Source: an uncultured Lachnospiraceae bacterium (GTDB taxonomy: Bacteria > Bacillota > Clostridia > Lachnospirales > Lachnospiraceae). Taken from it: 16,663 nt of DNA. Positions 1 to 6,647 of the stretch are shown piece after piece; positions within the stretch are counted from its first letter, which is position 1, and each line of letters begins with the position of its first letter. The notes under the pieces were generated by a model. It was given only the letters and a program-made list of their open reading frames with translations, made no database searches and was not told where the DNA came from. Both the position numbers and the translations under genes were made by a program. The stretch is taken from the NCBI GenBank assembly GCA_910577065.1, contig CAJTLD010000060.1:1-16663 (forward strand). The letters run 5' to 3'.

Positions 1-321
1 AAGCTGGAGGAAAAGGTGCGGGAGCTTCTGGGAGACGTGCAGTTGGAGGAAAGCCGGATTGCGGCGGAGGTCATCCTGTTTGCGGACAAGATCTGCACGG
101 ACGAAGAGGTGGTGCGCCTGAAGAGCCACATTTCCCATATGCGCGATACGCTGGAGGAGTCCGAGGGGATCGGGCGGAAGCTGGATTTTATCGCACAGGA
201 AATGAACCGGGAAGCCAATACGATTTTATCGAAGACAACCGACCTTACTATTTCGGATATCGGAATCAATTTAAAGACGGATATTGAAAAGGTCAGGGAG
301 CAGATTCAGAATATTGAGTAG
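1..321 (+). CDS. yicC: YicC/YloC family endoribonuclease, C-terminal part
   Basis: The reading frame is open from the first base, so the gene is cut by the window edge; only about the last 106 codons are present. The visible part matches the conserved C-terminal domain (DUF1732) of the YicC/YloC family: an ESRIAAE segment, then GRKLDFIAQEMNREANTI near the middle, and the terminal EKVREQIQNIE. YicC and YloC are known as metal-dependent endoribonucleases that act on small or structured RNAs. The GTG at position 16 is simply an internal valine codon, not a start. remA follows after 9 bases, the same order as yloC-remA-gmk-rpoZ in Bacillus subtilis, which supports the assignment. The N-terminal half cannot be judged. 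Confidence 0.93.
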   Translation, partial: KLEEKVRELLGDVQLEESRIAAEVILFADKICTDEEVVRLKSHISHMRDTLEESEGIGRKLDFIAQEMNREANTILSKTTDLTISDIGINLKTDIEKVREQIQNIE

Positions 322-330
322 GAGACGGCC

Positions 331-591
331 ATGGCAGAGCTTATGAATATTGGATTTGGCAATCTGGTACATACCGCTAAGATGGTTGCCGTTATCGCCC
401 CGGACTCCGCGCCTGCGAAGCGCCTGGTACAAAAGGCAAAGCAGGATGGGAGCGCGGTGGACGCCACACAGGGCAGAAAGACAAGGAGCATCATCATTAT
501 GGAGCAGGGCATCGTCGTGCTGTCAGCGTTAGGGCCGGATACGCTGGCAGGGCGGTTTCACGGGCTGGCAGAAGGCAGAAAGGAAGAATAG
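331..591 (+). CDS. remA: RemA family regulator (DUF370)
   Basis: This 86-residue protein has the full RemA pattern: NIGFGNLV near the N-terminus, VAVIAPDSAPAKR, then DATQGRKTRSIIIME and a final VLSALGPDTLAGRF. In Bacillus subtilis RemA is a DNA-binding activator of extracellular matrix and osmoprotection genes that forms a ring-shaped oligomer. The ATG at 331 has GGAGA a few bases upstream. The stop is directly followed by the gmk ATG with no gap, so the two are almost certainly cotranscribed and translationally coupled. The family is widespread in Clostridia that are not known to make Bacillus-type matrix, so the target genes here are unknown. The family call is firm; the biofilm role is only transferred by homology. 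Confidence 0.93.
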   Translation: MAELMNIGFGNLVHTAKMVAVIAPDSAPAKRLVQKAKQDGSAVDATQGRKTRSIIIMEQGIVVLSALGPDTLAGRFHGLAEGRKEE

Positions 592-1239
592 ATGAAAGCG
601 GATAACAGAGGGATTTTAATTGTTTTTTCCGGATTTTCCGGAGCGGGAAAAGGCACTGTAATGCAAAGGCTGCTTGAGCAGTACAAGGATCAATATGCGC
701 TTTCTATCTCTGCAACTACAAGGCCGCCGCGCCCAAATGAAGAGGATGGGCGGGAATATTTTTTCAAAACCAGGAAAGAATTTGAAAAAATGATTGAAAA
801 AAATGAACTGATCGAGTATGCTTTGTACGTTGAAAACTATTACGGGACGCCAAAGGCTTATGTAGAAGAACAGTTATCAGCCCAAAAAGACGTGATTCTT
901 GAAATAGAAATTCAGGGCGCGTTAAAGGTAAAGGAACTGTTTCCGGATACCCTGCTCTTGTTTGTGGCGCCGCCGGACGCAAGGACTTTGCAGGAGCGGC
1001 TGACGGGACGCGGTACGGAAGACGTAAGCGCCGTTGGCGCGCGGTTGTCCCGTGCGGCGGAGGAAGCGGCTTATATGGATGCATACGATTACCTGGTAAT
1101 CAACGATACGCTTGACGAATGCGTCAGGCAGGTACATTCCATTATCAGGAACGAACACCGCAGGGTAAGCCGAAACCGGGAGTTTATCAGCAAAATAAAA
1201 GAAGAACTAAAAAGCGTTCCGAAAGGAGATGAAACATGA
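592..1239 (+). CDS. gmk: Guanylate kinase
   Basis: Guanylate kinase phosphorylates GMP (and dGMP) to GDP using ATP in the cytoplasm, an essential step of guanine nucleotide supply. At 215 residues it is of normal to slightly long size. The P-loop is GFSGAGKGT at residues 14-22, followed by the GMP-binding stretch SISATTRPPRP and DGREYFF, then the lid-region element VEEQL and a later RLTGRGTED. The proline usually found in the P-loop (GPSGxGK) is a phenylalanine here, a mild variation that should not abolish binding. The start ATG abuts the remA stop; the TGA overlaps the rpoZ ATG by ATGA. Placement next to rpoZ is a common Firmicutes arrangement. Confidence 0.97.
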   Translation: MKADNRGILIVFSGFSGAGKGTVMQRLLEQYKDQYALSISATTRPPRPNEEDGREYFFKTRKEFEKMIEKNELIEYALYVENYYGTPKAYVEEQLSAQKDVILEIEIQGALKVKELFPDTLLLFVAPPDARTLQERLTGRGTEDVSAVGARLSRAAEEAAYMDAYDYLVINDTLDECVRQVHSIIRNEHRRVSRNREFISKIKEELKSVPKGDET

Positions 1240-1553
1240 TACATCCATCTTATGTAGAACTGATGAAAGTGGTAAACAATGACGTTGCAATCGGGGAAGA
1301 ACCGGTAGTAAACAGCCGATATTCTATTGTAATTGCAGCGGCTAAGCGGGCGCGCCAGATTATTGGAGGGGCAGAGCCCATGCTTCCGAGTTCGCACGGC
1401 AAAAAGCCTCTGTCTATCGCCGTAGAGGAACTGTATGTTGGCGATGTCAAAATACTGAGTGAAGAAGAAGCGCAGGAACAAGAAGAGTCCGGCTTTGACG
1501 AAGAGACAGAACAAATGGCGGATGCGCCGGACATATCCGAAGAATTGACATAA
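1236..1553 (+). CDS. rpoZ: RNA polymerase omega subunit
   Basis: Omega helps assemble and stabilise RNA polymerase by clamping the beta-prime subunit. The signature NSRYSIVIAAAKRARQI lies at about residues 27-43, preceded by the IHPSYVEL N-terminus typical of Clostridia. A GKKPLSIAVEEL segment follows. The last 35 or so residues are a strongly acidic Glu/Asp-rich tail that is likely disordered and makes the protein (105 residues) longer than the Bacillus omega. The start is set by GAAAGGAGATG just upstream and by the ATGA overlap with gmk, indicating coupled translation. No hairpin terminator is visible after the stop, so the transcript probably continues into rimO. Confidence 0.95.
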   Translation: MIHPSYVELMKVVNNDVAIGEEPVVNSRYSIVIAAAKRARQIIGGAEPMLPSSHGKKPLSIAVEELYVGDVKILSEEEAQEQEESGFDEETEQMADAPDISEELT

Positions 1554-1593
1554 GAAAACTAAAAAAAATACATGGAGAAGGAGGATGTACAAA

Positions 1594-1626
1594 ATGTCGG
1601 CGATTACGTTTTGGCATCCTTTCTGA
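1594..1626 (+). CDS. Possible 10-codon leader ORF ahead of rimO
   Basis: Between rpoZ and rimO an AAGGAGG at 1578-1584 sits 9 bases before an ATG that opens a ten-residue ORF, MSAITFWHPF, ending in TGA at 1624-1626. The stop lies 16 bases before the rimO ATG, whereas rimO itself has only a weak purine stretch (AGTGAAAAAA) in front of it. The best ribosome binding site of this gap therefore serves the short ORF and not rimO. A possible reading is translational coupling or reinitiation into rimO. A second overlapping frame starts at the ATG at 1572 and ends with a TGA overlapping the rimO ATG (24 codons), but it lacks its own binding site. The short length means this could be chance; translation is not shown. 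Confidence 0.35.
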   Translation: MSAITFWHPF

Positions 1627-1642
1627 GATTTAGTGAAAAAAT

Positions 1643-2968
1643 ATGAAAATATTATTTATATCATTAGGATGTGACAAGAATCTGGTAGATTCTGAGTATA
1701 TGTTGGGTATGCTGGCCGAAGCGGGCCATACGATTACGGATGATGAAAAGACAGCGGATATCATTGTGATAAATACATGCTGTTTTATTGGGGATGCCAA
1801 AGAAGAGAGCATCCAGACGATTTTGGAGATGGCGTCTTATAAAGAAGGCGGCAGCTTAAAGGGCCTGATTGTAACGGGCTGCCTTGCACAGCGCTATCGC
1901 GATGAAATTGAAACGGAACTTCCGGAGGTGGACGCCGTTTTGGGCGTTCACTCTTATGACAGCATTGTCTGCGCAATACAGCAGGTAGCGGAAGGCAAGC
2001 GTTATCGGAAATTTGACGAGCCGAAGGAACTGCCGCCAAAAGGGACGAAACGGCTTGTAACCACGGGCGGGCATTATGCGTTCTTAAAAATTGCGGAAGG
2101 GTGTGAAAAACACTGTACCTACTGCGCAATCCCGCAGATACGCGGCAAATACCAAAGCGCGCCTCTTGAAAAGCTGGTCTGCGAAGCAAAGGAACTTGCT
2201 GCAGGAGGCGTGAAAGAACTGATTTTGGTTGCGCAGGAAACGACGTGCTACGGCGTGGATTTATATGGAAAGAAATCATTAGACCGGCTTTTAGACGAGT
2301 TAAACCAGATTCCGGGGCTGGCCTGGATCCGGATTTTGTACTGTTATCCGGAGGAAATTGACGATGCGCTGATAGACGCCATTCTGCGCAACGAAAAGGT
2401 CTGTCATTATCTGGATTTGCCCATACAGCATTCCGTGGATGACGTATTAAAGAGAATGGGCAGAAAAACAGGGCGCGACGATATTATACGGATTGTAAAC
2501 AGGCTGCGGGAGAGGATTCCGGATATCTGCATCCGTACGACGCTTATCAGCGGTTTTCCCGGTGAAACGGAACAGATGCACAAAGAACTGATGGAGTTTG
2601 TAAAAGAAATGGCGTTTGACCGGCTGGGCGTATTTACTTATTCGCCGGAAGAAGGCACTCCGGCAGAAGCGTTCGACGGCCAGGTAGAGGAAGAAACCAA
2701 GCTTGCCCGCAAAGAAGAGATCCTTGCTTTGCAGCAGAAAATTTCATTCGATATCAACGAAACGCTTCCGGGCAGGGAACTGACGGCGTTTATCGAAGGA
2801 AAGGTAGCGGACGAAGACGCTTATGTCGGCCGTACTTACCGGGACGCGCCCGGTGTGGACGGCTATGTCTTTATACGTACAAATGAAATATTGGAAACCG
2901 GAAAATTTGTAAATGTAGAAATTACCGGGGCATATGAATATGATTTGACAGGAGAGATAGCAGAATGA
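1643..2968 (+). CDS. rimO: Ribosomal protein S12 methylthiotransferase RimO
   Basis: RimO is a radical SAM enzyme that adds a methylthio group to a conserved aspartate of ribosomal protein S12. The 441-residue protein shows the three-part layout of the family: an N-terminal UPF0004 domain with cysteines at 10, 46 and 80 that bind the auxiliary iron-sulfur cluster; the radical SAM CxxxCxxC motif with cysteines 154, 158 and 161 (GCEKHCTYC); and a C-terminal TRAM domain from about residue 375. SLGCDKNLVDSE and the DLPIQH and GFPGET segments separate it from the tRNA-modifying MiaB. The ATG at 1643 is preceded by a weak ribosome binding site (see the leader ORF). The stop overlaps the pgsA start by ATGA. 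Confidence 0.97.
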   Translation: MKILFISLGCDKNLVDSEYMLGMLAEAGHTITDDEKTADIIVINTCCFIGDAKEESIQTILEMASYKEGGSLKGLIVTGCLAQRYRDEIETELPEVDAVLGVHSYDSIVCAIQQVAEGKRYRKFDEPKELPPKGTKRLVTTGGHYAFLKIAEGCEKHCTYCAIPQIRGKYQSAPLEKLVCEAKELAAGGVKELILVAQETTCYGVDLYGKKSLDRLLDELNQIPGLAWIRILYCYPEEIDDALIDAILRNEKVCHYLDLPIQHSVDDVLKRMGRKTGRDDIIRIVNRLRERIPDICIRTTLISGFPGETEQMHKELMEFVKEMAFDRLGVFTYSPEEGTPAEAFDGQVEEETKLARKEEILALQQKISFDINETLPGRELTAFIEGKVADEDAYVGRTYRDAPGVDGYVFIRTNEILETGKFVNVEITGAYEYDLTGEIAE

Positions 2969-3504
2969 ATTTACCAAACAAGCTGACGGTCTTCCGTGTG
3001 GTTTTGATCCCGTTTTTTGTGTTTTTTTTGCTGTATCCGGAGGTGCAATATGGAAACTACATTGCGACGGCAATTTTTGCGCTGGCCAGCCTGACGGATT
3101 TTGCGGACGGTAAGATAGCCAGGAAGTATAATCTGGTGACAAATTTTGGGAAATTTATGGATCCTCTGGCCGATAAGCTCTTAGTCTGCGCCGCTATGAT
3201 TTGCCTGGTGGAAACAGGCCGGCTTGCAGCGTGGATTGTAATTGTAATTATGAGCAGGGAATTTATTATCAGCGGATTTCGTCTGATTGCTTCGGACAAC
3301 GGCATTGTGATTGCGGCAAGCTACTGGGGAAAATTTAAGACGGTTTTTCAGATGCTGATGATTATCGTACTCACGCTGGATTTGGATTATGAATTTTTTG
3401 ACATGCTTGGCATGGCGCTTACCTATACGGCGCTGGTTTTAACCGTTGTTTCCCTGTTTGATTACATTGCAAAGAATAAAGCCGTTTTAAAAGAGCAAAA
3501 ATAA
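2965..3504 (+). CDS. pgsA: CDP-diacylglycerol-glycerol-3-phosphate 3-phosphatidyltransferase
   Basis: This integral membrane enzyme joins CDP-diacylglycerol and glycerol-3-phosphate to give phosphatidylglycerol phosphate, the first committed step to phosphatidylglycerol and cardiolipin. The CDP-alcohol phosphatidyltransferase motif is complete: D45, D48-G49, A52-R53, G62, D66 and D70 (DFADGKIAR then GKFMDPLAD). Several hydrophobic helices are evident, including about residues 10-24, 30-44, 75-95 and 150-170. The length of 179 residues is normal. The NLPNKLTVFR N-terminus is typical of PgsA in Firmicutes. Translation is coupled to rimO through a four-base overlap, and cinA follows after 20 bases. 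In B. subtilis pgsA and cinA are also neighbours. Confidence 0.96.
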   Translation: MNLPNKLTVFRVVLIPFFVFFLLYPEVQYGNYIATAIFALASLTDFADGKIARKYNLVTNFGKFMDPLADKLLVCAAMICLVETGRLAAWIVIVIMSREFIISGFRLIASDNGIVIAASYWGKFKTVFQMLMIIVLTLDLDYEFFDMLGMALTYTALVLTVVSLFDYIAKNKAVLKEQK

Positions 3505-3524
3505 ATAGAAAAGGGATTTTTAAA

Positions 3525-3992
3525 ATGGAACATGAAATAGCGGGACTGTTAAAAGAGCGCCGTCTTACCATTGCGACTGCAGAGTCGTGTACCGGAGGAT
3601 GGATTGCAGGGAGGATTGTGAATGTGCCGGGGATTTCCGGCCAGTTTGGGGAAGGGTATATTACGTATTCCAATGAAGCGAAGGAAAAACTGCTCGGCGT
3701 TTCCCATGAAACGCTAAAGCGGTACGGGGCGGTCAGCCGCCAGACGGCGGAAGAAATGGCACGCGGCGTACAGGCGGCAGCCGGCGCCGATTTGGGGCTT
3801 ATTTCCACCGGGATTGCAGGGCCGGACGGAGGGACAAAAGAAAAGCCGGTGGGTTTAGTTTACCTGGCCTGCGCATACAAAGATACGGTAACAACAGAGC
3901 GTCATATATTTGACGGGGACAGGCAGACAGTGCGCCGCGCTTCGGTAGAGGCGGCGCTGTCGCTGGCTTTGCGCGTCCTAAAACAGCAATGA
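3525..3992 (+). CDS. Stand-alone CinA C-terminal domain protein (PncC-type NMN amidase)
   Basis: The 155-residue protein corresponds to the CinA C-terminal domain alone (PncC family), with ATAESCTGGWIAGRI near the start, the GYITYSNEAK segment, and STGIAGPDGGTKEKPVGLVY in the second half. Characterised members deamidate nicotinamide mononucleotide to nicotinate mononucleotide, recycling pyridine nucleotides. The N-terminal MoaB-like (COG1058) domain of full-length CinA is absent, and the sequence upstream is pgsA, so the lack is real and not a frame error. AAAAGGGAT precedes the ATG. In many Firmicutes cinA lies beside recA and competence genes; here rsmD follows instead. Enzyme activity is inferred from family membership. 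Confidence 0.9.
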   Translation: MEHEIAGLLKERRLTIATAESCTGGWIAGRIVNVPGISGQFGEGYITYSNEAKEKLLGVSHETLKRYGAVSRQTAEEMARGVQAAAGADLGLISTGIAGPDGGTKEKPVGLVYLACAYKDTVTTERHIFDGDRQTVRRASVEAALSLALRVLKQQ

Positions 3993-4007
3993 TAAAAGGA
4001 GTACAAT

Positions 4008-4583
4008 ATGAGAATTATTGCCGGAAGCAAACGTCGGCTGCGGCTGAAAACAGTGGAAGGAAACGATACGCGCCCAACGGCAGATCGGATCAAAGAAACG
4101 CTTTTTAATATGATACAAAACGAAGTCCCCGGCTGTTATTTTCTGGACTTGTTTGCCGGAAGCGGCCAGATCGGCCTGGAAGCGGTCAGTCGGGGAGCGA
4201 AATTTGCGGTACTTGCAGAACATGCCAAAAAAGCGGCGGACTGCATCCGGTACAATATCCAGTTTACCAAATCAGAGAAGGAGTGCCTGCTGCTTCAGAT
4301 GGACGTGATTGCCGCGCTCCGTTCCCTGGAGGGGAAGTACCGGTTTGATATTGTGTTTCTGGATCCGCCGTATTCCAGCGGGCTGGATCAAAACGCGCTC
4401 GCTTATTTAAAAGATTCCGCTCTTTTGGCAGAGGATGCGCTTTTGATCCTCGAAACGGCGCGGGGGACGGACACCGCCTGGATAGCGGACGCGGGCTTTA
4501 CGGTAATCAAAGAAAAAACATATAAGACAAACGCCCACCTGTTCTTAAAGAAGGACGGGAATATTCCGGGCGGGGAGGATTAA
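4008..4583 (+). CDS. rsmD: 16S rRNA (guanine-966-N2)-methyltransferase
   Basis: RsmD (YlbH in B. subtilis) methylates N2 of G966 of 16S rRNA, near the P site of the small subunit, using S-adenosylmethionine. The N-terminal MRIIAGSKRR and RPTADRIKETLFN (residues 22-34) are characteristic. The SAM-binding motif I is LDLFAGSGQIGLEAVSRGA at about 46-64, and the catalytic DPPY motif is at 119-122. Length (191 residues) is normal. The start follows AAAAGGAG. The stop is one base before the coaD ATG, so the pair is coupled; rsmD-coaD adjacency is conserved widely and matches ylbH-ylbI in Bacillus. Confidence 0.96.
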   Translation: MRIIAGSKRRLRLKTVEGNDTRPTADRIKETLFNMIQNEVPGCYFLDLFAGSGQIGLEAVSRGAKFAVLAEHAKKAADCIRYNIQFTKSEKECLLLQMDVIAALRSLEGKYRFDIVFLDPPYSSGLDQNALAYLKDSALLAEDALLILETARGTDTAWIADAGFTVIKEKTYKTNAHLFLKKDGNIPGGED

Positions 4584-4584
4584 C

Positions 4585-5070
4585 ATGAAAAAAGCAGTTT
4601 ATCCGGGGAGCTTTGACCCGGTTACGTTTGGGCACGAGGATATGATAAAGCGTTCGGCGGCGATTGTGGACGAGCTTATCGTCGGCGTATTGAATAATAG
4701 TGAGAAAAACTCGTTGTTTTCTGTGGGTGAACGTGTTAGTATGTTAAAAGAACTTACAAAAGATATCCCAAATGTGACTGTAGACTCTTTTGACGGGCTT
4801 TTGGTGGATTATATGAAAGAAAGCGGGGCCACCATTATTGTACGGGGGCTAAGGGCGGTTACGGATTTTGAATATGAACTGCAGATTGCGCAGACCAATC
4901 ATGTAGAATATCCGGCCGTAGAGACGATTTTTCTGGTGACCAATTTAAAATATTCCTATCTCAGTTCTTCCGTAGTGCGCGAATTTGCGGCTTACGGCGG
5001 CGATATTTCCAAATTCGTACCGCCGCAGTTCGTGGACAGGATCTACAGAAAATCAAATATGAATAAATAA
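4585..5070 (+). CDS. coaD: Phosphopantetheine adenylyltransferase
   Basis: CoaD transfers AMP from ATP to 4'-phosphopantetheine, the penultimate step of coenzyme A synthesis. The 161-residue protein has the nucleotidyltransferase signature GSFDPVTFGHED at residues 8-19 (the T/HxGH motif), the substrate-binding RGLRAVTDFEYE from residue 87, and the SYLSSSVVRE segment near 124-133 that replaces the usual ISSSxVRE. A glutamate stands where many family members have a leucine after GH, a minor change. The gene begins one base after rsmD. The coding region from about 4680 to 4790 looks somewhat more AT-rich than its surroundings by eye, which I regard as ordinary variation. Confidence 0.97.
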   Translation: MKKAVYPGSFDPVTFGHEDMIKRSAAIVDELIVGVLNNSEKNSLFSVGERVSMLKELTKDIPNVTVDSFDGLLVDYMKESGATIIVRGLRAVTDFEYELQIAQTNHVEYPAVETIFLVTNLKYSYLSSSVVREFAAYGGDISKFVPPQFVDRIYRKSNMNK

Positions 5071-5082
5071 GGAGTGCTGGCA

Positions 5083-5712
5083 ATGAATAGCAGAATAGAG
5101 CAGATTATCGGAGAAATTGAAGAATACATAGAAAGCTGTAAATCTCAGTTATTCAACGGTTCCAAGATTATTGTAGATAAAGTGACGATTGAGGAGTTAC
5201 TGACCGAACTTCGTTTGAAAACACCGGAAGAAATTAAGCGATACCAAAAGATTATCAGCAACAAAGAGGCAATCATGGCAGATGCGAGGACAAAAGCGGA
5301 AGAAATTCTTTCTCAGGCGCAGATACAGACCACAGAGCTTGTCAGCGAGCATGAAATTATGCAGCAGGCGTATGCGCAGGCCAACGAAGTGGTTTCCATT
5401 GCGACAAAACAGGCCCAGGAGATTTTGGACAATGCGACAAACGACGCCAATTCCATCCGCATGAGCGCCATTGGCTATACCGATGAAATGCTCAAAAATA
5501 TGGAAGATATTTTTTCCCGCTCGATTGAAACGACACAGGCAAGAACCGCCCATCTTGTAGAATCTTTGCAGGGCTATCTGGATGTTGTCACGGCAAACCG
5601 CGCCGAACTGATGCCGCAGGAAATGGAACAGGGCGAGGTTTTGCCGGAAATCAAAGAGGAAACGGTATTTGAAGAGCCGTATCCGGATTATCAGGATCCA
5701 AACGCACCGTAA
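5083..5712 (+). CDS. Uncharacterised coiled-coil protein, DivIVA/ATPase-subunit-like
   Basis: A protein of 209 residues with no enzyme motif. Residues 1-60 are charged and helical, ending in LRLKTPEEIKRYQKII. From about 61 to 175 there is a long Ala/Glu/Gln-rich helical stretch with heptad-like spacing (DARTKAEEILSQAQ, then VSIATKQAQEILDNAT), and residues 178-209 form an acidic, proline-containing tail. It has no signal peptide or membrane helix. Similar proteins downstream of coaD in Clostridia are usually labelled ATPase or V-type ATPase subunit on the strength of the coiled coil only; a DivIVA-like scaffold is equally plausible. I chose the ATG at 5083 because GGAG at 5071-5074 is 8 bases upstream; the in-frame GTG at 5074 overlaps that site. 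Its 3' end overlaps the converging ylbJ by 22 bases. Confidence 0.85.
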   Translation: MNSRIEQIIGEIEEYIESCKSQLFNGSKIIVDKVTIEELLTELRLKTPEEIKRYQKIISNKEAIMADARTKAEEILSQAQIQTTELVSEHEIMQQAYAQANEVVSIATKQAQEILDNATNDANSIRMSAIGYTDEMLKNMEDIFSRSIETTQARTAHLVESLQGYLDVVTANRAELMPQEMEQGEVLPEIKEETVFEEPYPDYQDPNAP

Positions 5713-6617
5713 GCAAAGAAGAAGCCCAGAATGCTGCTTACAATGGCAAAGCACAGCCGGCAGGTAAGATAGCGTTTTTTGGAAAACGTGCACGACGAGG
5801 CTAAGGAGCAGGTTTGGGCAAATCCGCACAGTCCGCCGAACGACACGAAAAACAGGGCGAGCGGGTAAACATACTGCGGCGGCAGCGTGGAATGCTTCAG
5901 ATAGGAGACGCCGGTGGTTACTTCTATCAGTCCCGTGCAGGCTAAGTTTACCAGAGGGTATTTCGTATTATATGTATGCAGGGCTGCAGCCAGAATTGAA
6001 AACAGGATAATATATCCCCCTAATTTTGTCAGGGACTCGAATCCATTCATAATGCCAGCGTCTATGATCCGAAAATGAAAGGACGGATCGGAGGCTGCGT
6101 TTTTTGCATCTTGCGGCCGCAGTTTTTTCAGGCAGGCGACGGCGTATAACAGCGGCGGCAGATACAGCGCCGCATAGCTTTGCAGTGTAAGCTGCGGCAT
6201 TTCCAAAACAGAAGAGAGTAAATAGCCGCTGATAAAGACGGGGCTTAACTGGTTAAAGCAGATGGACAGAATTTCCCCTTCTGCTTTACTTATTTTCTGG
6301 CGGGATACCAGATCGGAACTGATTTTACTTCCCATCGGGAACCCAAAGAGCATACCGCCTAAAAAGGCGAAGCATCCGCTTTTGCTGGTCGGCACAATAC
6401 GCCGCGTCAGCGGGTATAAATATTTTGTGACGGCCTGCATATAATTGGAATACACCATCAGGTTTGAGAGGATGGCAAGGGGCAAAAGGGCGGGCAAAAG
6501 CTGCTCATACCAGAGCAAAAGCCCGCTGCCGGCGGCCTCCATGGAAGCCGCTGGATGAGTCAGAATAAAAAGGATAAAAGTTAACAAGGCCAGTAAAATG
6601 AGATTATTTTTTTTCAT
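5691..6617 (-). CDS. ylbJ: YlbJ-like sporulation integral membrane protein
   Basis: A 308-residue, very hydrophobic protein with an N-terminal membrane helix (about residues 5-22) and several more, among them about 35-52, 84-100, 200-220 and 285-305. The segment GCFAFLGGMLFGFPMGSK followed by SSDLVSRQKISKAEGE and FNQLSPVFISGYLL fits the YlbJ branch of the nucleoside-recognition (Gate) domain family. In B. subtilis YlbJ is made in the mother cell under SigE and is needed for spore cortex formation. It follows ylbH and ylbI there, matching rsmD and coaD here, but in this window it is inverted. It is shorter than the Bacillus protein of roughly 400 residues. No purine-rich ribosome binding site precedes the ATG. 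Transport substrate is unknown. Confidence 0.82.
   Translation of the reverse strand: MKKNNLILLALLTFILFILTHPAASMEAAGSGLLLWYEQLLPALLPLAILSNLMVYSNYMQAVTKYLYPLTRRIVPTSKSGCFAFLGGMLFGFPMGSKISSDLVSRQKISKAEGEILSICFNQLSPVFISGYLLSSVLEMPQLTLQSYAALYLPPLLYAVACLKKLRPQDAKNAASDPSFHFRIIDAGIMNGFESLTKLGGYIILFSILAAALHTYNTKYPLVNLACTGLIEVTTGVSYLKHSTLPPQYVYPLALFFVSFGGLCGFAQTCSLASSCTFSKKRYLTCRLCFAIVSSILGFFFAYGAFGS
6581..6610 (+). promoter_or_regulatory. Possible SigA promoter for pepD
   Basis: TTAACA at 6581-6586 (five of six matches to TTGACA) and TATTTT at 6605-6610 (four of six to TATAAT) are 18 bases apart. Initiation near 6617 would give a leader of about 30 bases before the pepD ATG. The site lies inside the 5' end of ylbJ on the other strand. 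The -10 is weak and the region is AT-rich, so this is only a candidate. Confidence 0.28.
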
Positions 6618-6619
6618 AG

Positions 6620-6633
6620 TCTAATATATTAGA
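6620..6633. promoter_or_regulatory. Perfect 14 bp palindrome between divergent ylbJ and pepD
   Basis: TCTAATATATTAGA reads identically on both strands and fills the middle of the 30 bp gap between the ylbJ and pepD start codons. Each strand carries a TATATT within it. On the minus strand TTCATA (complement of 6647-6652) lies 18 bases before TATATT (complement of 6623-6628), a possible ylbJ promoter that would start the RNA at or next to the ylbJ ATG. The palindrome could also be an operator, or for pepD a small structure just ahead of its AGAGGAGG. AT-rich palindromes can arise by chance. Confidence 0.4.
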
Positions 6634-6647
6634 AAGAGGAGGCAGCT

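Noticed and set aside
1545..1574. Perfect -35 hexamer TTGACA at the end of rpoZ as a promoter for rimO
   Set aside because: The best spaced -10 candidate (TACATG) matches only three of six positions, and a start there would fall inside the AAGGAGG of the leader ORF.
1089..1592. A 167-codon open frame on the minus strand opposite gmk and rpoZ
   Set aside because: It covers two confidently identified essential genes, and its Phe/Leu/Arg-rich sequence matches no family I recognise.
5197..5829. A 210-codon open frame on the minus strand opposite the coiled-coil gene
   Set aside because: It is antisense to a gene with a clear binding site and typical coding character, has an unusual Cys/Phe/Arg-rich composition with no motif, and crosses into ylbJ; it looks like a shadow frame.
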